Counted from the stretch's first letter, positions 10,078-22,935 are shown. The stretch is 64,000 bases of DNA from Maratus speciosus (GCA_963932465.1 OZ010792.1:186343377-186407376), one strand, 5' to 3'. The notes: generated by a model not told the origin, from the letters alone. A program made the numbers and translations.

Positions 10078-13000
10078 AATCAGTAAAATATAATAAAGAT
10101 AAGTTATTATGATGTGGTTATCAATTGAAGCTCTTATGCTTCTTATTCCGGAATGAAAAACAGCAATTTTTATCTTCTCAAAATTTGCATACGTACTTCT
10201 CATATCCATCATTTTGTTTGAACATTTAAAAATAATTTTAACTCAAAACTTGAAGTCACCATTGTCAGACATCTTTTATGTGAATAGACGCACTCTTTAC
10301 TTGAGATTCTAATCTCAATTCCGGAGAGTAAATATTTCCGTAATTTATGCTTTTTAGACGAATTTGTGTTAAAATGTGTTATCCAATGTGTAAATAGTAT
10401 TATCCAATAAAATGATCGTTTTCTTTTAATTATGACTTCATTTTCACTTAAATAAGCATTTCGCCTAGTGCCTAAAACTTAGTACACATGCTGAAGGCAA
10501 AACAATATAGAAAATTTATGAGGAAAAATGCGTGTTTTCAAAAGCAGTATGTCATTTTCCGTTATTATTCCCCTAATATATATTAGTAATAGTATATACT
10601 ATTATGCTCCTAATGGGATTTTGCGCCATTAAACCCTATACAACAATTTGTACCAACAATTTTGAATTTTTATCAGAAAATGTCATGAATAATGGTAAAA
10701 ATACCTCATTTTTTTTTCTCTCTTGTCTGCAATAATGAAAGCTATCTAATTTTCATCATTCTGAAGAAATTTCATAAAATGCTTTTAAAATTAAAATATA
10801 AAAGTAGGGATATTTATATGTATAAAAAAAAAAAGATAGTGCGATCACATCTACAAATGAACAACTTTCAGTTGAAAAAAAAATATTAGTAAAATTAGTT
10901 CAGCAGAATGATTAGGGCAGATGACTATAAAACACACTTGTGTTTGAAATATATAGATTATATAAAATTGTGAAAAATTAAATTAAGCAAATTATGTTAT
11001 TTTGATAAAATTATAGTAGAATGTCCTAAAGAATAGCAATTAAAGTTTTATTATTCGAGAGAATTTTGGACACCTTCAGGAACATGATATTATTTTAAAC
11101 CTCGAGTTATTTGTTTGCATGTCTAACTCGGCGAAGCAAATCCATCCAGGCGAGAATCATCAATTTCTGTAATATAAATCTCTAAATTTTTGTAAAACAT
11201 TACCTTTTATCAGTGTGTGATTTCGATTACATTATTTTCAAAAGTGGAGCATTTTCACCTGTGAAGAATTTGAACTCAGCTGGTCTGTGAAAACTGAAAA
11301 TGACACACTTCTACAAAACATAATTCAGTTTTAAGAATTAAAATACACGCTGTTTTATAAAATGATGTCATTTGCATCCTCTAAAGCAATCCACTTTTAC
11401 AATCCAATCTTAAACTTCGTCTATAGAAAAGTATGCATATGACATCATTATCGCGTAATAACAGACAATATTCGTGACATAGCCCGTATTTTAATTTCAA
11501 CTTTTTTTTCCGGTTTTATGAGAAAATGGCAAGACGGGGGTCCCAACTCCCGGTCCCAGGCCCTTGCAAGCCCATCTGTCTACGCAAGGAACCACCCGTG
11601 AAGCAAGCCCCGCGGCGCGACCCGAAGGTCGCCGCCAGACAAGCTCCAACAGAGCAGAACCCCACGCAAACTCCGGTCAGGCCGACGCACTGCCCAGCGC
11701 ACGTCACGCCGGCTATTCCCAAGTTGGTGAACAATCGCTACGATAGTCCTCACCACCCAGCTAGAAAAGCCAAGTGGTCCCTAAACTTGGTTACTCGAGC
11801 CGGTAGACCCCGCAAGCCATCGCAGGAACCAGACGCCTATAAAGACGCTGGGCCCACGGACTGAACCGAGGCTTCCCGACCCGAATTTAATTTACGGACA
11901 GGCCCCCAAGATCAGATACCATTTTCCGGCAGAGACATTTTTGTGGGACAGCTGATAGGAAAGTTATTGAAGAGCCCCTAACTTGAAGACCAGGGAGGAC
12001 GAGGAAAGTCCCTCCGGGCGTAAAGCGACCCAGCTCCTGGCTTTTCGCCCAAACCACCCGGCTCAACCGACGGAACCCCTCGTGGATCACGCCGGGAACC
12101 AGTTGGCTCAGACTAGGTGCCGTTAGCGACCCCAGGCGGGCACGGAAAGCTCCACCTAGACGGAATAGACTCCGCCTCGCTAGGGGGTTGGACGGAACGG
12201 AGTCCCGCCAGCCCCCACCGACTCGACCCCATCCTAAGACAGAGAAGCCAGTGGAGGCCGACAGAAGCCCGCCCGCCACTACCTTACCTCACGGCCGTCG
12301 AGGGTACCCAGGCCCGAAGGCCCCTGACCCCGTGCAGTGACCGACCGCTACCTTTGTTAGTGCGTTCGAAAATTAGGTGGAGACACCTCTAGGTCCTCAT
12401 CACCAGGCGAGGAAAACTCCGGTACCGCATAGACACGGAGGACCTGGATCGGACCAAGAGTTCACCTGAGGCACGATGAGCCGCCGCGTTACCGGCGAGC
12501 CTCCGGCCCGTTTCCCTGCGGGAATAGTGTTCGATGGTGGACCTGCCGGCCGACCCCCTCCCATGGGTAACGGCACGACATGGAGCAACCAGAACCATAC
12601 TGGCCTCCCCACGCGACCGCTCCTTGGTCAACGGGGGCACCGCCAAATCCTACCAACCTTAGGGTCGGCTCCCAACTGCTCCAGCTGACGTCCTCGGAGG
12701 GATGAGCCACCCAAGTCATAAAGTAACCTGGGTGCTGTCCGAAACCCTCGCCCTTCGGTTGCTCCGGGAGTCCCTGCATGACGTTCCGCGAGCCCCGTCG
12801 TCACTAGCGAGCACCGAGGACTTTCCACTACAAAGCCCTCACTCATACTTCAGGCTCCCTCTTAGTCAATTGGTGGATGGGGTCCTATCGCCTTAGCTAG
12901 TCTTTGCCCGCAGTGGCGTAGCCAAGGGGGGGATCCAGGGGGTCCGGACCCCCCCGAAAGTAGACCTGGTTTACTGAATCATGGATACAAATAAAACTGT

Positions 13001-14002
13001 AAAAACTGCTAAGAGAGAATCACAAAGAATCTATAAAAAATTCCGCTTTACAGAGGTGTTCGTCTTAGAAGGTATAATTCAAAGGTATGTGTTTCTTCGG
13101 GACTAAAAACTTTTCCGTTTTAGGCAGATTTCCGTTATAAATACTTTCCGTTTTCACAATATCCCTTAAAACTGCTAAAACGTACTCACTTCCCAAACTT
13201 TTTTCTTTCACGTACCCCTTTCTTAGGTTTTTCATTTCGGAGTACCCCCATTTCTCATAAGCACGCCCCCCTGCCCCTGCCACCCCTCCTCCACTCAAGA
13301 AGATAACGTAAACATGCTTTTTTTCATTAGTAATCTTCTTATCACAACCGTGTAATAAATCGATCCAAATTACATTGATATTCCTAACATTTTTGTGACT
13401 TCCGCCATTACCGATATTATTTTCACAAACCCCCAGCAGACCCGCCACGTACCCCCAGGGGTACGCTACCCCAGGTTGGAAACCGCTGCTATAACACCAC
13501 CTCTGAAGAGCATAAATCTATTACAGGAAAATCTGTGAAGATGACCTATCTCAAAGGAAAACAATTCAAGGTTCGACGAAAACAACACTATATATTTGTG
13601 CTTGCTAACGTTTGATACCTATCTGAAATGAAACTTGTTCCAATTGTGAATCCTTCTTGGCAGGTTTTCTGAAAACACGGAATCTTCTCATACACAAAAA
13701 CATTTTAATGTCCCGAGATGGAAGGATAACTATGCAAGTATACCTGCTATTCCGTTTACACAAATTTATTGTAACTAGATTAAACGTAAAACTTCTTTAT
13801 CTTGGACTTCGATGGGGTTCTGTTGTCGACACTTATGGGAAAGAACTATGAACGCAATAACGGTACATTGGTTGAGTTTCGTGACCCTTATCTTTGTTCA
13901 CTTTATAACTGACAATATTAACAATTACTTTAAATCTGCTGCCTGCAATTAATAAAAGTAACTTTATTTTTGGACTGGTTATTTGTTACCACTTTTAAAA
14001 TA

Positions 14003-14945
14003 CACTGGCGAGAAAAATTAAAGGAACAGCCATAAAAAGGTGCTTTATGTTAATTTTATTAAGGGAACTTCCACAAAGGTAACTCAATGTCAACGTTATC
14101 ACGTAGTCCAAGGGGATTAACATTCGCTAGAGAAATATATGCAAATTTTTCAGCCTCAGCCCGTTCTTTCGGTTCACGTGTGAAAAGGAGTGCACGTGGG
14201 TAATTTGAAGTCTAATTTTAAGGATTGTACGTGTAATTAGGTAAAACTTTCGCCTCTAGTATGGGGAATATATCATCCAGAAGACATTTGACCGACTTCG
14301 AGAAATTGCGTGTAATAGGGAGAATGGAAGCAGGACGACAGACACTCTTAGGTGTCTGTAACGACTTAAAAATAGCCAAAAACGTCATGTCAAGAATCTG
14401 GAAACGGTTTAAAGACACTGGTATAATGTCCACAAACAACCAGGTCAAGATAGAAAACGCACCACAATAGGCTCTCAGGACTGTAATTTGCCAACGATTG
14501 CGAAAAGAAATAGGCAATTGATGTCAGTTCAGATTGCAGGGAGTTTGCTGCAGCAACAAGAACTCGACTATCCTGGTTTACTGTGAGTGACACTGCATGC
14601 AAGGAAACCCATGATTTGTGTTCCACTAACTCCGGTAGCGAAATGCGTCCTGTTAAAGTGGTGCAGAGATCATCGTCATTGGAGTACCACGGACTGGAGC
14701 CGAGTTCTCTTTACCGATGAATCCCGATTTGTTGAGAGAGTTACAACAGACGTGTTACCATATGGAGGGAGAAAATCACACGCAATAAGGCTGGAAACAT
14801 CCGTGAAAGGCATAGATACAAAGGTCGTGGAATCATGGTATGGACGGTCATCATTTTGAATGGCCGCAGTGACCGACACATTTTTACCAGTGCAACTGTC
14901 AATGGGAAATATACAGAGATGAGGTTGTTGATCCTCCTGTCAAGT
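14003..14945 (+). pseudogene. Tc1-like transposase relic with left TIR
   Basis: This is a TA-targeting DDE transposase remnant. A Tc1-type end, CACTGGCGAGAAAAATTAAA, follows TA at 14001-14002. From the ATG at 14261 the frame gives an N-terminal helix-turn-helix (RRHLTDFEKLRVIGRMEAG, then SRIWKRF) up to a stop at 14468. A second frame, 14587-14856, holds PLTPVAK, WCRDHRHW, DW and VLFTDESRF with the first catalytic D. A shift into another frame then gives GIMVWTVI, LNGRSD and HIF near 14830-14890. The region with the other two catalytic residues and the right TIR is absent, so it is truncated as well as frameshifted. Confidence 0.8.
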
Positions 14946-15457
14946 TATTTAAGGGTGCAATCGGAAGATTCGGAATTTTATGATTATTAATGGTCTAGAA
15001 GGGCGCTACCCCCTTCCACGGAACTCCTAAGTGTCCCTTCCAGAGCTGCATAAATCCGACCCATCCGAGGCTTATACTGCTGAACTTGGAGAATGTTCTA
15101 AAACTGTTTCGAACCATCTAAAATAAATTGGCTGGGAAGTACAAAAACAGAAACCACTATGAACCATTTTTTACACATTCTAATACTTCCAAAAAAGTGC
15201 TAATCCATCACAAATAAACTTATTACAAAAATTTAACTTCCTTAAAGACGACCAGATATCGGAAGCAACTATTAGATCGAATATGGTATCAAAAGTGGCG
15301 AGACATGAAACATGGAAACCCAAAAGAATTATGGCTGAATAAGACAATTGTAACAAAACTGCTTTTTTCAGCATGAACTAAATTTGATGTGTTTGCTTCT
15401 CACATTACTAGTTTCTGTAGCTGAAAATGTAATTATTTTTCTTAAAGTTAAAACCTT

Positions 15458-16159
15458 CCCACATAGCATTTTTAATTTGCAGAAAATTTGCAACAGTCTT
15501 GCTTTAAAAACCTGCGAAGTTACAGTAAGCTCAGCATGACAAGACTGAAAGTTCATAACAAGACTGCAGCAAGATAACGCAAACGCCGAAGACATCACAC
15601 TTTGAACTTGCAGCTAACTTGTCGTGCAAGTTAAATTCATACTGTATCAAATTTATTGCAAACTAACGACAAACAAGTAATCAAAAATACTGCAAACTTA
15701 CTGAAAAGTAGTAATCTTTCCATGTCACACTATAAGTTTAATCCCTTCGAAGGGGTCCATAGACCTGATCAAATCTATTGATGCGAAAGCGCCTTCAGAA
15801 GGTGCATGCATCGGTTTTATCACCATAAACAAATTTAGGTAATATTTGTACTTTTCATTTCGAGCATTTTTTGATATTTAATAAGTACAGCGTTTAGAAA
15901 AAGTGGTGCCTACCGAATAAAATTTCTGCAATTCCTGCGTATGTGCTGATTGTTTATTATCTCAACAGATGGATTTTTTGCTTTTGTCACTTTCGTGAAT
16001 TAAAGACAGTCTTGCATCAGTTTCATAACAAACTACTCATGAAAGTGGGTGATGATATACCTTGCGGGAGATTTGCTGCGAATTTCTCAATTCAAATTTG
16101 TCACAGCAAGATAATATCAGAAAAAATCAAACTTGCTGCTAATGTTCATGCTATCTGGG
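15458..16159. mobile_element. repeat C, TIR-like CCCASATAGCA ends
   Basis: The left end CCCACATAGCA and right end TGCTATCTGGG are inverted, and both sides carry motifs built on TTGCAG, GCAAGAT and TGTCATGC. Related ends occur at 20081 and 43017. The middle is unrelated AT-rich sequence. No target duplication is clear to me and the superfamily is unknown. Confidence 0.5.
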
Positions 16160-19100
16160 TTATCTCAAAAACTCCCATGGGGAGCGCGGCGGATCGCATG
16201 AACGGCTCATGCAATTGACACTTATGTGAAATCATTATCCAATATCTATTACAGAAAAAGTTCTTAATTCAATGGCAAGAAATTAAACATGGAAATTGCT
16301 GTTTTAAACTTAACCACTTGATCCCAACTTTATTGTAGGCAAATATTATGTAATATGAAACTTGATTTAACGCATTCGCTGCCAAAATTATAAAGTAAGA
16401 ATTTTCAAACTTTTTGTTAAAAGTCGTTTGCTACCACAAATTCAGAAAAGTAAATTTCGCTTTGCTAATACAGCGAAATTTCTGTCAATAAATGAGGCAT
16501 TTTTTTAAATTCTAAAATAGTGGTGACAAAGTAATTAATAAATTAAAGCCACGAGTACACTTGTGGATGACAGCGTATGGGTTAATTAAATTTAACTCTT
16601 CAGTATGAGCTCAGCTTTTTACATCATAGTGAATCTTTTTCATTGGTAAATATTAATGTAATTTCCATGTATTATTAGTTGCAGTTATAGAGATTGGCCT
16701 TACATTTTTCATCCATGCTTTTTTTTTAAATTAAGAAATTAAATAAGGATATACCTAAATTCTTAAAGTTACTCGAAATACTTCTATTATACATACACAG
16801 TCAAGACAAGAAGTCAAGGGACTGGTAAAAAGCTACATTTTAGACAGGCTTCCATAGAAAGACGTGTAATTAATTATGCTTCTAAGGTACACTACCTCAA
16901 TAAGATCTATTGTTCGTTTCGCAGGGATTCTGAAACTCTTCCGTTTTTGGCAGGATTCCGTTATAAAAAGATTCCGCTTTCACAGGCTTCACCATGTTTC
17001 ACTAAAGAACGATGAAAATCCCCTTTCAGACAGGTTTTCAGCAAATTTAATTGTATCGCAATTCATATTAACACCACGTAACGGTTCCGTTAAAGACAGG
17101 ATTCTGCTATAGACAATTACTATTTTGACAAGTTTTATTCTATTCATATGACATAAATAAGTATATTTATATAAATACTCAGAACTTGTAAAAATGGAAC
17201 CTGCCTATAACGGAATTCTGTCTTAAACAGAAATGTTCCATAGTGCTACGGAAAAGAATACTATACAAATACACCTGATAACACGATAACCTGTGTAAAA
17301 CGGAATATTTCAGCAATATTTACGATTTTTTCTTCACAGGTTTTACTATATATATAACCTGAAAGAAAAATTCTGGACCCCCCCCCCCGAAACGAAATCC
17401 TGGCTACGCCACTGTTTGCCCGGCGACAGCGTCCGGCCCGTAGACCGGCACCGGGATCGACCTATGGAACGTCGCTACCCGGCTTGCCCAGAGAACCCGG
17501 GTGCCGGAGGACCGCATCTCTGAAAACCCACCGAAGCGGGCTACGGCCCTATGCACAACGTCCGTTAACCGTGGCCACCGTGCTCAACGCCTGTCGGAGA
17601 TGAGCCTCTCGAGGAGGTGGCGAATCGTCCCCATCCGGCCCCCTCGCATTCGTACACAACGAACTCTGCCGAGCTTCCAGTCACCTCCCCCACTCAAGGG
17701 GTCGGGTCGGAACCACCCAGAGGGGCGGCCACATGAGAAAATGGCAAGATGAGGGGTTCATCTTCCGGTCCCAGGCCCTTTTCAGGCCCATTTGTCGACG
17801 CAAGGAACCACCGTGAAGCAAGCCCCGCGACGCGTCCCGAAGGTCGCCGCCAGACAAGCTCCAACAGAGCGGAACCCCACGCAAACTCCGGCCAAACCGA
17901 CGCCGCTGCCCAGCGCACACGGCGACGGCTATTCCCAAGAAGAGACGAACGGCCGCTACGATAGTCCTCACCACCCAGCTAGAAAAACCAAGTGGTCCCT
18001 AAACTTGGTTACTCGAGCCGGTAGACCCCGCAAGCAGTCGCAGGAACCAGACGCCTATAAAGACGCTGGGCCCACGGACTGAACCGAGGCTTCCCGACCC
18101 GAATTTAATTTACGGACAGGCCCCCAAGATCAGATACCATTTTCCAGCAGAGACATTTTTGTGGGCCAGCCGATAAGAAAGTTAATGAAGGGCCCCTAGC
18201 TTGAAAACCAGGGAGGACGGGGAAAATCCCTCCGGCCGTAAAGCGACCCAGCTCCTGGCTTTTCGCCCAAACCACCCGGCTCAACCGACGGAACCCCTCG
18301 CGGATCACGCCGGGAGCCAGTTGGCCCAGACTAGGTGCCGTTAGCGGCCCCAGGCGGGCACGGAAAGCTCCACCTAGACGGAATAGACTCCGCCTCGCTA
18401 GGGGGTCGGACGGAACGGAGTCCTGCCAGCCCCCACCGACTCGACTCCATCCTAGGACAGAGAAGCCAGCGGAGGCAATACCCCCTCCATGGGGCACGGC
18501 GCGACGTGGAGCAACCAGAACCATACTGGCCTCCCCACGCGACCGCTCCTTGGTCAACGGGGGCACCGCCAAACCCCACCACCCTTAGGGTCGGCTCCCA
18601 ACTGCTCCAGCTGAGGTCCTCGGAGGGATGAGTCACCCAAGTCATAAAGTAACCTGGGCGCTGTCCGAAACCCTCGCCCTTCGGTTGCTCCGGGAGTCCC
18701 TGCATGGCGTTCCCGCGAGCCCCGTCGTCACTAGCGAGCACCGAGGACTTTCCACTACAAAGCCCTCACTCATACTTCAGGCTCCCTCTTAGTCAATTGG
18801 TGGATGGGGTCCTATCGCCTTAGCTATCCTTTGCCCAGAGTCACCACCCGGCCACCGCCGGCTCTGGGATCAGACTATGGAGTGTCGCTACCCGGCTTGG
18901 CCAGAGAACCCGGCTGCCGGGGGTGGATGCACGTCAACATCAAAACCGTGTCCACCCATGCACGACCTCCGCTAACCGTGGCCACCGTGCTCAACGCCTG
19001 TCGGAGATGAGCCTCTCGAGGAGGTGGCGAATCGTCCCCATCCGGCCCCCTCGCATTCGTACACAACGAACTCTGCCGAGCTTCCGGTCACCTCCCCCAC

Positions 19101-19298
19101 TCAAGGGGTCGGGTCGGAACCACCCGGAGGGGCGGCCACATGAGAAAATGGCAACAAAAAGATACAGTAATCTCCTATTTTCGACTATTTTCCGTTAACT
19201 TTCAATGACTTTCAATAGGAATGGGGTACTTTTGTTGCCACAATTGGAAAAATGGTATTAAAAACTACAAAAAAAATTAATATCTCAAAAATAAATTG

Positions 19299-19516
19299 AG
19301 ATACAGCTTTCAAACAAATTGCATTTAAAACAGCATTTTTTTCCTTATACGGCGGTGTAAAAATTTAAAATGTGCGATGTTTAGAAGTTTAAAAATTTGC
19401 AGTAGTGAAAATTATAAAACCGAAATTTTATTTCAAATTTGAAAGTGTTGCCATTCGCAAAATGGCGTATGCTTTACGCACAGATATGTTTGTCCTTTAT
19501 AATATAGATAGATAAT
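19299..19516 (+). repeat. dispersed repeat B, copy 2
   Basis: Partner of 9886-10077. It ends at ATAGATAATCTG, directly before the tRNA-like SINE head at 19530. Confidence 0.65.
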
Positions 19517-19529
19517 CTGTTGCAAGTAA

Positions 19530-19640
19530 AGTGTGAGCTAGATGGCTGAATGGATAGAGCATTGAACTCGAGACTAGGGGTTATGGGTTCTAATCCTTCG
19601 CGTCCTAAATTGTGTTTGTGATTTTTTTTATTTTATTGAT
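19530..19640 (+). mobile_element. tRNA-derived SINE head / tRNA pseudogene
   Basis: An A box TGGCTGAATGG (19543-19553) and a B box GGTTCTAATCC (19586-19596) have tRNA-like spacing, followed by a T-rich run near 19620 that could stop RNA polymerase III. The acceptor and anticodon stems do not pair properly, so a functional tRNA is unlikely. Confidence 0.6.
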
Positions 19641-19811
19641 TGCTTTATATTTTTCATATAAAATAAGATATTTTTCATAGAGATAAATTTTTATATTAAT
19701 AATACAGAAAGTCATATATTTCTATTATAATAAAATATTTATTTAAATACGAGAAAATGAGGTATTTCTCGATGAAAGTTTTAGATATGAACGCCTTTTA
19801 ATATGCAAAGT

Positions 19812-19885
19812 GATATACAGTAATACCCCGACTTAAGTCCCCTCGACTTACGTCACCCCGCATTTACATCGTCGACCTGGAAAAA
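19812..19885 (+). mobile_element. end of a CTCGACTTACGTC-type MITE
   Basis: ACAGTAATACCCCGACTTAA followed by CTCGACTTACGTC resembles the hairpin termini at 43520-43590. Preceded by TAT. The other end was not found; AACGACGTAAGCGAA near 20258 may be its remnant. Confidence 0.4.
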
Positions 19886-20080
19886 AAAATTTCCTTAATT
19901 AAGGTGCACTTTGAACTTTTTTGAAGACTTTTGAGAGAAATTGAACATCTCAGATGCAGGGACAATCATAGATGATTCATGGTGTAAAGTTCAGCAAAAA
20001 ACAATGAGAGGAGCTTGGAAAAAACTGCTCCTTTTCTTTCGCAAGAGACTAAGAAAACAAATGAAAATTGTGATTCTGTA

Positions 20081-20180
20081 CCCAGATAGCATGAACAATT
20101 GCAGCAAGATTAATTTTTTCTTGATATTCTCTTGTCACGACAAATTTGAAGTAATAATATTGCCACAAGGACATTACTAG
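20081..20180. mobile_element. terminal fragment of repeat C
   Basis: Begins CCCAGATAGCATGAACAATT and continues with GCAGCAAGAT, matching the right ends at 16159 and 43017 in inverse orientation. Confidence 0.45.
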
Positions 20181-22327
20181 GTAAACGGAATATAATCAAT
20201 CGCTCCCTTGCAACGCAACTTTGCTCTAAAACTGATACAACACTGTCATAAAATAACGACGTAAGCGAAAAATTCCTTTTGTTGGAAGGGGGACAGATTT
20301 AAACGCGCATGCGCGGAAATTTGACAAAGACAAAATTACAACACTTCTTTATTGAATCCCATCATTAGCAGCGCCATTGGATTAGCGTTCAAGTAAAGAA
20401 CCCAGATATAAAGGTATTTATTATTTTAATTATTCAAATGTGATTCGGATATTTTTGTATTTTCTCTGTACAAAGTACAACTTATTTCGTACAGAAATTC
20501 TAATAAATTAAAAAGTTATGTTTATTTACTGAGGAATGCTTACATTTTTAAAATAGTTTGGTTTTATCCCTTTTTAAGGCATTGCTGAAAATTTTAATTT
20601 TTGAATGAATTTTTCTCAACTTTAAGGGGAATTTCTAAGATATCGTTTTAATTAATATTAGCTTTTTTTCTTGCTATTCACGCCGATCGAGCAGTGTTGA
20701 ATTCAGATATTTTTCTCCGGGAGAAATTTCTGCGGCTCTGGAGGGGGGGGGGGACTACATTTTAGAGATTCGGTGTGGAAATTGCTTATTAAAAAACATA
20801 AAATCTCAAACCTTCCGAGGGGAATGCCCCTCCTCTTGAATTCAGCAGTGCGTTCGAATGTATTTTTAAATTTAAATTATCTTTTCATGGCCATTAAACC
20901 CTTTTCTCTATTTTTAAACAGTTTCTTAGTGTGCTATTCTCAATGCTTCTTATCATGGACTTCTATTGTATCGTTATTTTCTAATTTTTATTAAAGTTAT
21001 TAACAGTATTTCCTTCCGGCGTCAGTTTTATTTAATTCTTTAAAAATTTCTCTTTTCTTTTGACATAACTGCTTGTTAATCGGATGTGTATAAGTCTTTT
21101 TATTTCCTATTTTTCTTAAATTTTAAATACGAATATTTTGAAATTGTTAATTTTTCGAGTCAGCAAACCTGGGCTTGAAATTTGCCGGAGCAAATCGGAA
21201 CAATATTCCGGTTCGTAAAATTATGCGAAATATTGATCTGGTTTGCAGTGTTGTAATCGTAAAAAAATCAGAGGGTGTACGCTAAAGTCATGAACGTCAT
21301 GTCTAGAGTATATACGATATAGCTTTATTCGAGAAACCTGGGGTATACGGAGCTTTTAAAAAATATCCAGAAGGTATAGGGCGTATATCTCCGTATACCC
21401 TCCAATACACTCCGGCTGGTTTGTGAAATTATGGTAAATATCGTTCCGATTCGTTAAAACATATTATTATTATAGTTTTATACATATAGCTTTTATTGTG
21501 CTGACTATAACTTTTTTGATTATTTTGAATTTTGAAGGCATTTTTTAAAATTGATTTTTATTGTTAGACATAAGTTTGCCTAAAACTTAAAAAAAAAATT
21601 GTCAAACTTTGAAAAATAGATTTCCGGATCGTGAATTTTTCAATTTCGAGTCCTGCCGCAAACAATTGTACTGAAACTTGATTGGTAAGTTTTTTGCAAT
21701 GAATTAGAGCTAAATAACTAAAATGCATTGAATAATCACTTAAACCCTACACCCCCCCCCCCCCCTCCCACCTCCAAAAAAAAGTCATAAAATAGTATTG
21801 TGTGATACTTAAAACCTCGGATACCATAGCACCAAAATATTATTTTAATAGTTACAAAATAGTTTTTTGTGATAATTAAAACTTAGGACCTTAAAACCTT
21901 AATTCCATTGTTATATTGTTAATGTCAGATTCGAAGACTATTTATTTGTGTTATTGTTAAAGATGTTTCGTTTTGAATCCTTTTTCACATGTAAAATAGT
22001 GTTCACTGCATCTTTATTTATTATTCAATTCCTACTATTAGCTCACACTCTCCCTATATTTATTTATATATTTATTTATTTTTTTTGTTCAAATTTTCAA
22101 TCGTTAATAAAATACTCATTATTCATCCTATCAAGTCAAAAATAAATTTTTTTAAACTTGCACTGGATGACAATTGATGTTAATACAGTTTTTTCAAATA
22201 TTAATTAATTAATTAAATTTTAATCAATAATTTTAGTTTTGCATGGAAACAAAATGGCGGCCATTGGTTATTGAAGTTCAATGAAAGTATTTTCAATAAG
22301 GGGTTACCATGAGGGGGGACCTGTTCT
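20181..22327. other. AT-rich stretch, mostly anonymous
   Basis: About 21180-21660 is homologous to 61560-61763 plus 62692-62765 (repeat D, with motifs ATTCCGGTTCGT and TCCGGATCGTGAATTTTTC). It carries an extra block with inverted GTATACGGAG / CTCCGTATAC near 21352-21402. Poly-G and poly-C runs lie near 20741 and 21751. No coding signal. Confidence 0.55.
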
Positions 22328-22444
22328 GTCGCCAAATACCGCCAAGTTTGTCGCCAACTTGGCGATATATCGCCAAAATTGGCGGCCAAAGTGAGTCGCC
22401 AAAAGTGACGCCAACTTGGCGATATCTGTAATATTTCGCCAAAT
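22328..22444. repeat. cluster of CGCCAA / TTGGCG motifs
   Basis: In about 117 bp, GCCAA occurs at least seven times, with inverted TTGGCG copies and two palindromic CGCCAACTTGGCG units followed by ATAT. Direct and inverted copies could fold extensively. Function unknown. Confidence 0.7.
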
Positions 22445-22935
22445 TCCCATCGAGTTCCATTGTAAACCTACTTGCTTATAGAAAATCAAAAAATTGAGAT
22501 ATTTTAATGCAACAAAAACTAATATTAGCTTGATTATATTAAATTTTTCTTTGATGGCCTAAGTAGGAATTGACTTTAAAAACAAAATTTTTATATTACT
22601 TGTTTTCTTCTATGGTAACAATCTTTAATAAAATGTAATTCTTAAGAACCGACTCTAGTCACCCGAAGTAAAATTTAACATTCAAGCTAATGTTAATTCT
22701 ATGGACAGTTCTTTGCATATTTAGGGCTCACATTTCAATATTTTTTAATATTATTTTTTGCATAGGATACATCTGGTTGATATACATAGTTGTGCAATTG
22801 TACCTTTTCGAGCTTTTATGCTATTTTTTATATGCAGATACTTTCAATTTTGAAACCTGTTCTGAAAGTGAAACTGTACTCATATAAAAGAAAACTGTAA
22901 CCAAAATCGAAAAAGTACAAAAGCACAACAATATA

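Larger units (their letters stand above)
8718..11517. other. AT-rich stretch with repeat fragments, no gene seen
   Basis: It contains a diverged copy of repeat E (9117-9345), an ~88-bp imperfect duplication (about 9578-9725) and repeat B copy 1 (9886-10077). From 10080 to 11517 I see only AT-rich sequence. No credible open frame. Confidence 0.6.
12911..17414. mobile_element. 4.5-kb hAT-type element, TIR CAGTGGCGTAGCCA, perfect 8-bp TSD
   Basis: The left end CAGTGGCGTAGCCAAGG and the right end GGCTACGCCACTG are inverse copies, flanked by identical TTTGCCCG at 12903-12910 and 17415-17422. The uninterrupted second GC-rich unit supplies the empty site near 18831. Subterminal blocks on both sides repeat a CCGTTTTAGGCAGATTTCCG / ACGGAATTCTGTC theme. 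No hAT transposase is readable. A Tc1 relic and a CCCACATAGCA-type repeat lie inside. Non-autonomous. Confidence 0.9.
11518..19154. repeat. GC-rich tandem repeat: two units plus stub, first unit split by a hAT element
   Basis: The motif ATGAGAAAATGGCAA occurs at 11518, 17733 and 19140 and marks unit boundaries. Unit 1 is 11518-17732 (about 1.70 kb without the 4.5-kb insertion and one TSD). Unit 2 is 17733-19139 (1.41 kb) and lacks about 290 bp corresponding to 12258-12550. After 19154 the sequence returns abruptly to AT-rich DNA. The units are strikingly G+C-rich compared with everything around them and are similar over almost their full length. I recognise no rRNA, 5S, histone or snRNA sequence in them. 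A shared CTATAAAGACGCTGGG could be TATA-like but proves nothing. A duplicated insertion, satellite or rDNA-spacer fragment are all possible. Confidence 0.8.

Noticed and set aside
11526..11864. 112-codon open frame in the GC-rich unit
   Set aside because: The corresponding region of the second unit (17792-18082) changes frame relative to it, and similarity is higher in nucleotides than in any single reading frame. Long frames are expected by chance in G+C-rich DNA.
18105..18572. 155-codon minus-strand frame, the longest in the window
   Set aside because: It is an open frame in the GC-rich repeat. The first unit breaks it (11887-12279) with indels, and no domain is recognisable.
11518..19154. 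Ribosomal RNA genes in the GC-rich array
   Set aside because: I recognise no conserved 18S, 5.8S, 28S or 5S segment. A spacer origin remains possible but unsupported.
19530..19640. Functional tRNA gene
   Set aside because: A and B boxes are good, but acceptor and anticodon stems do not pair, so a SINE head or pseudogene is the safer call.
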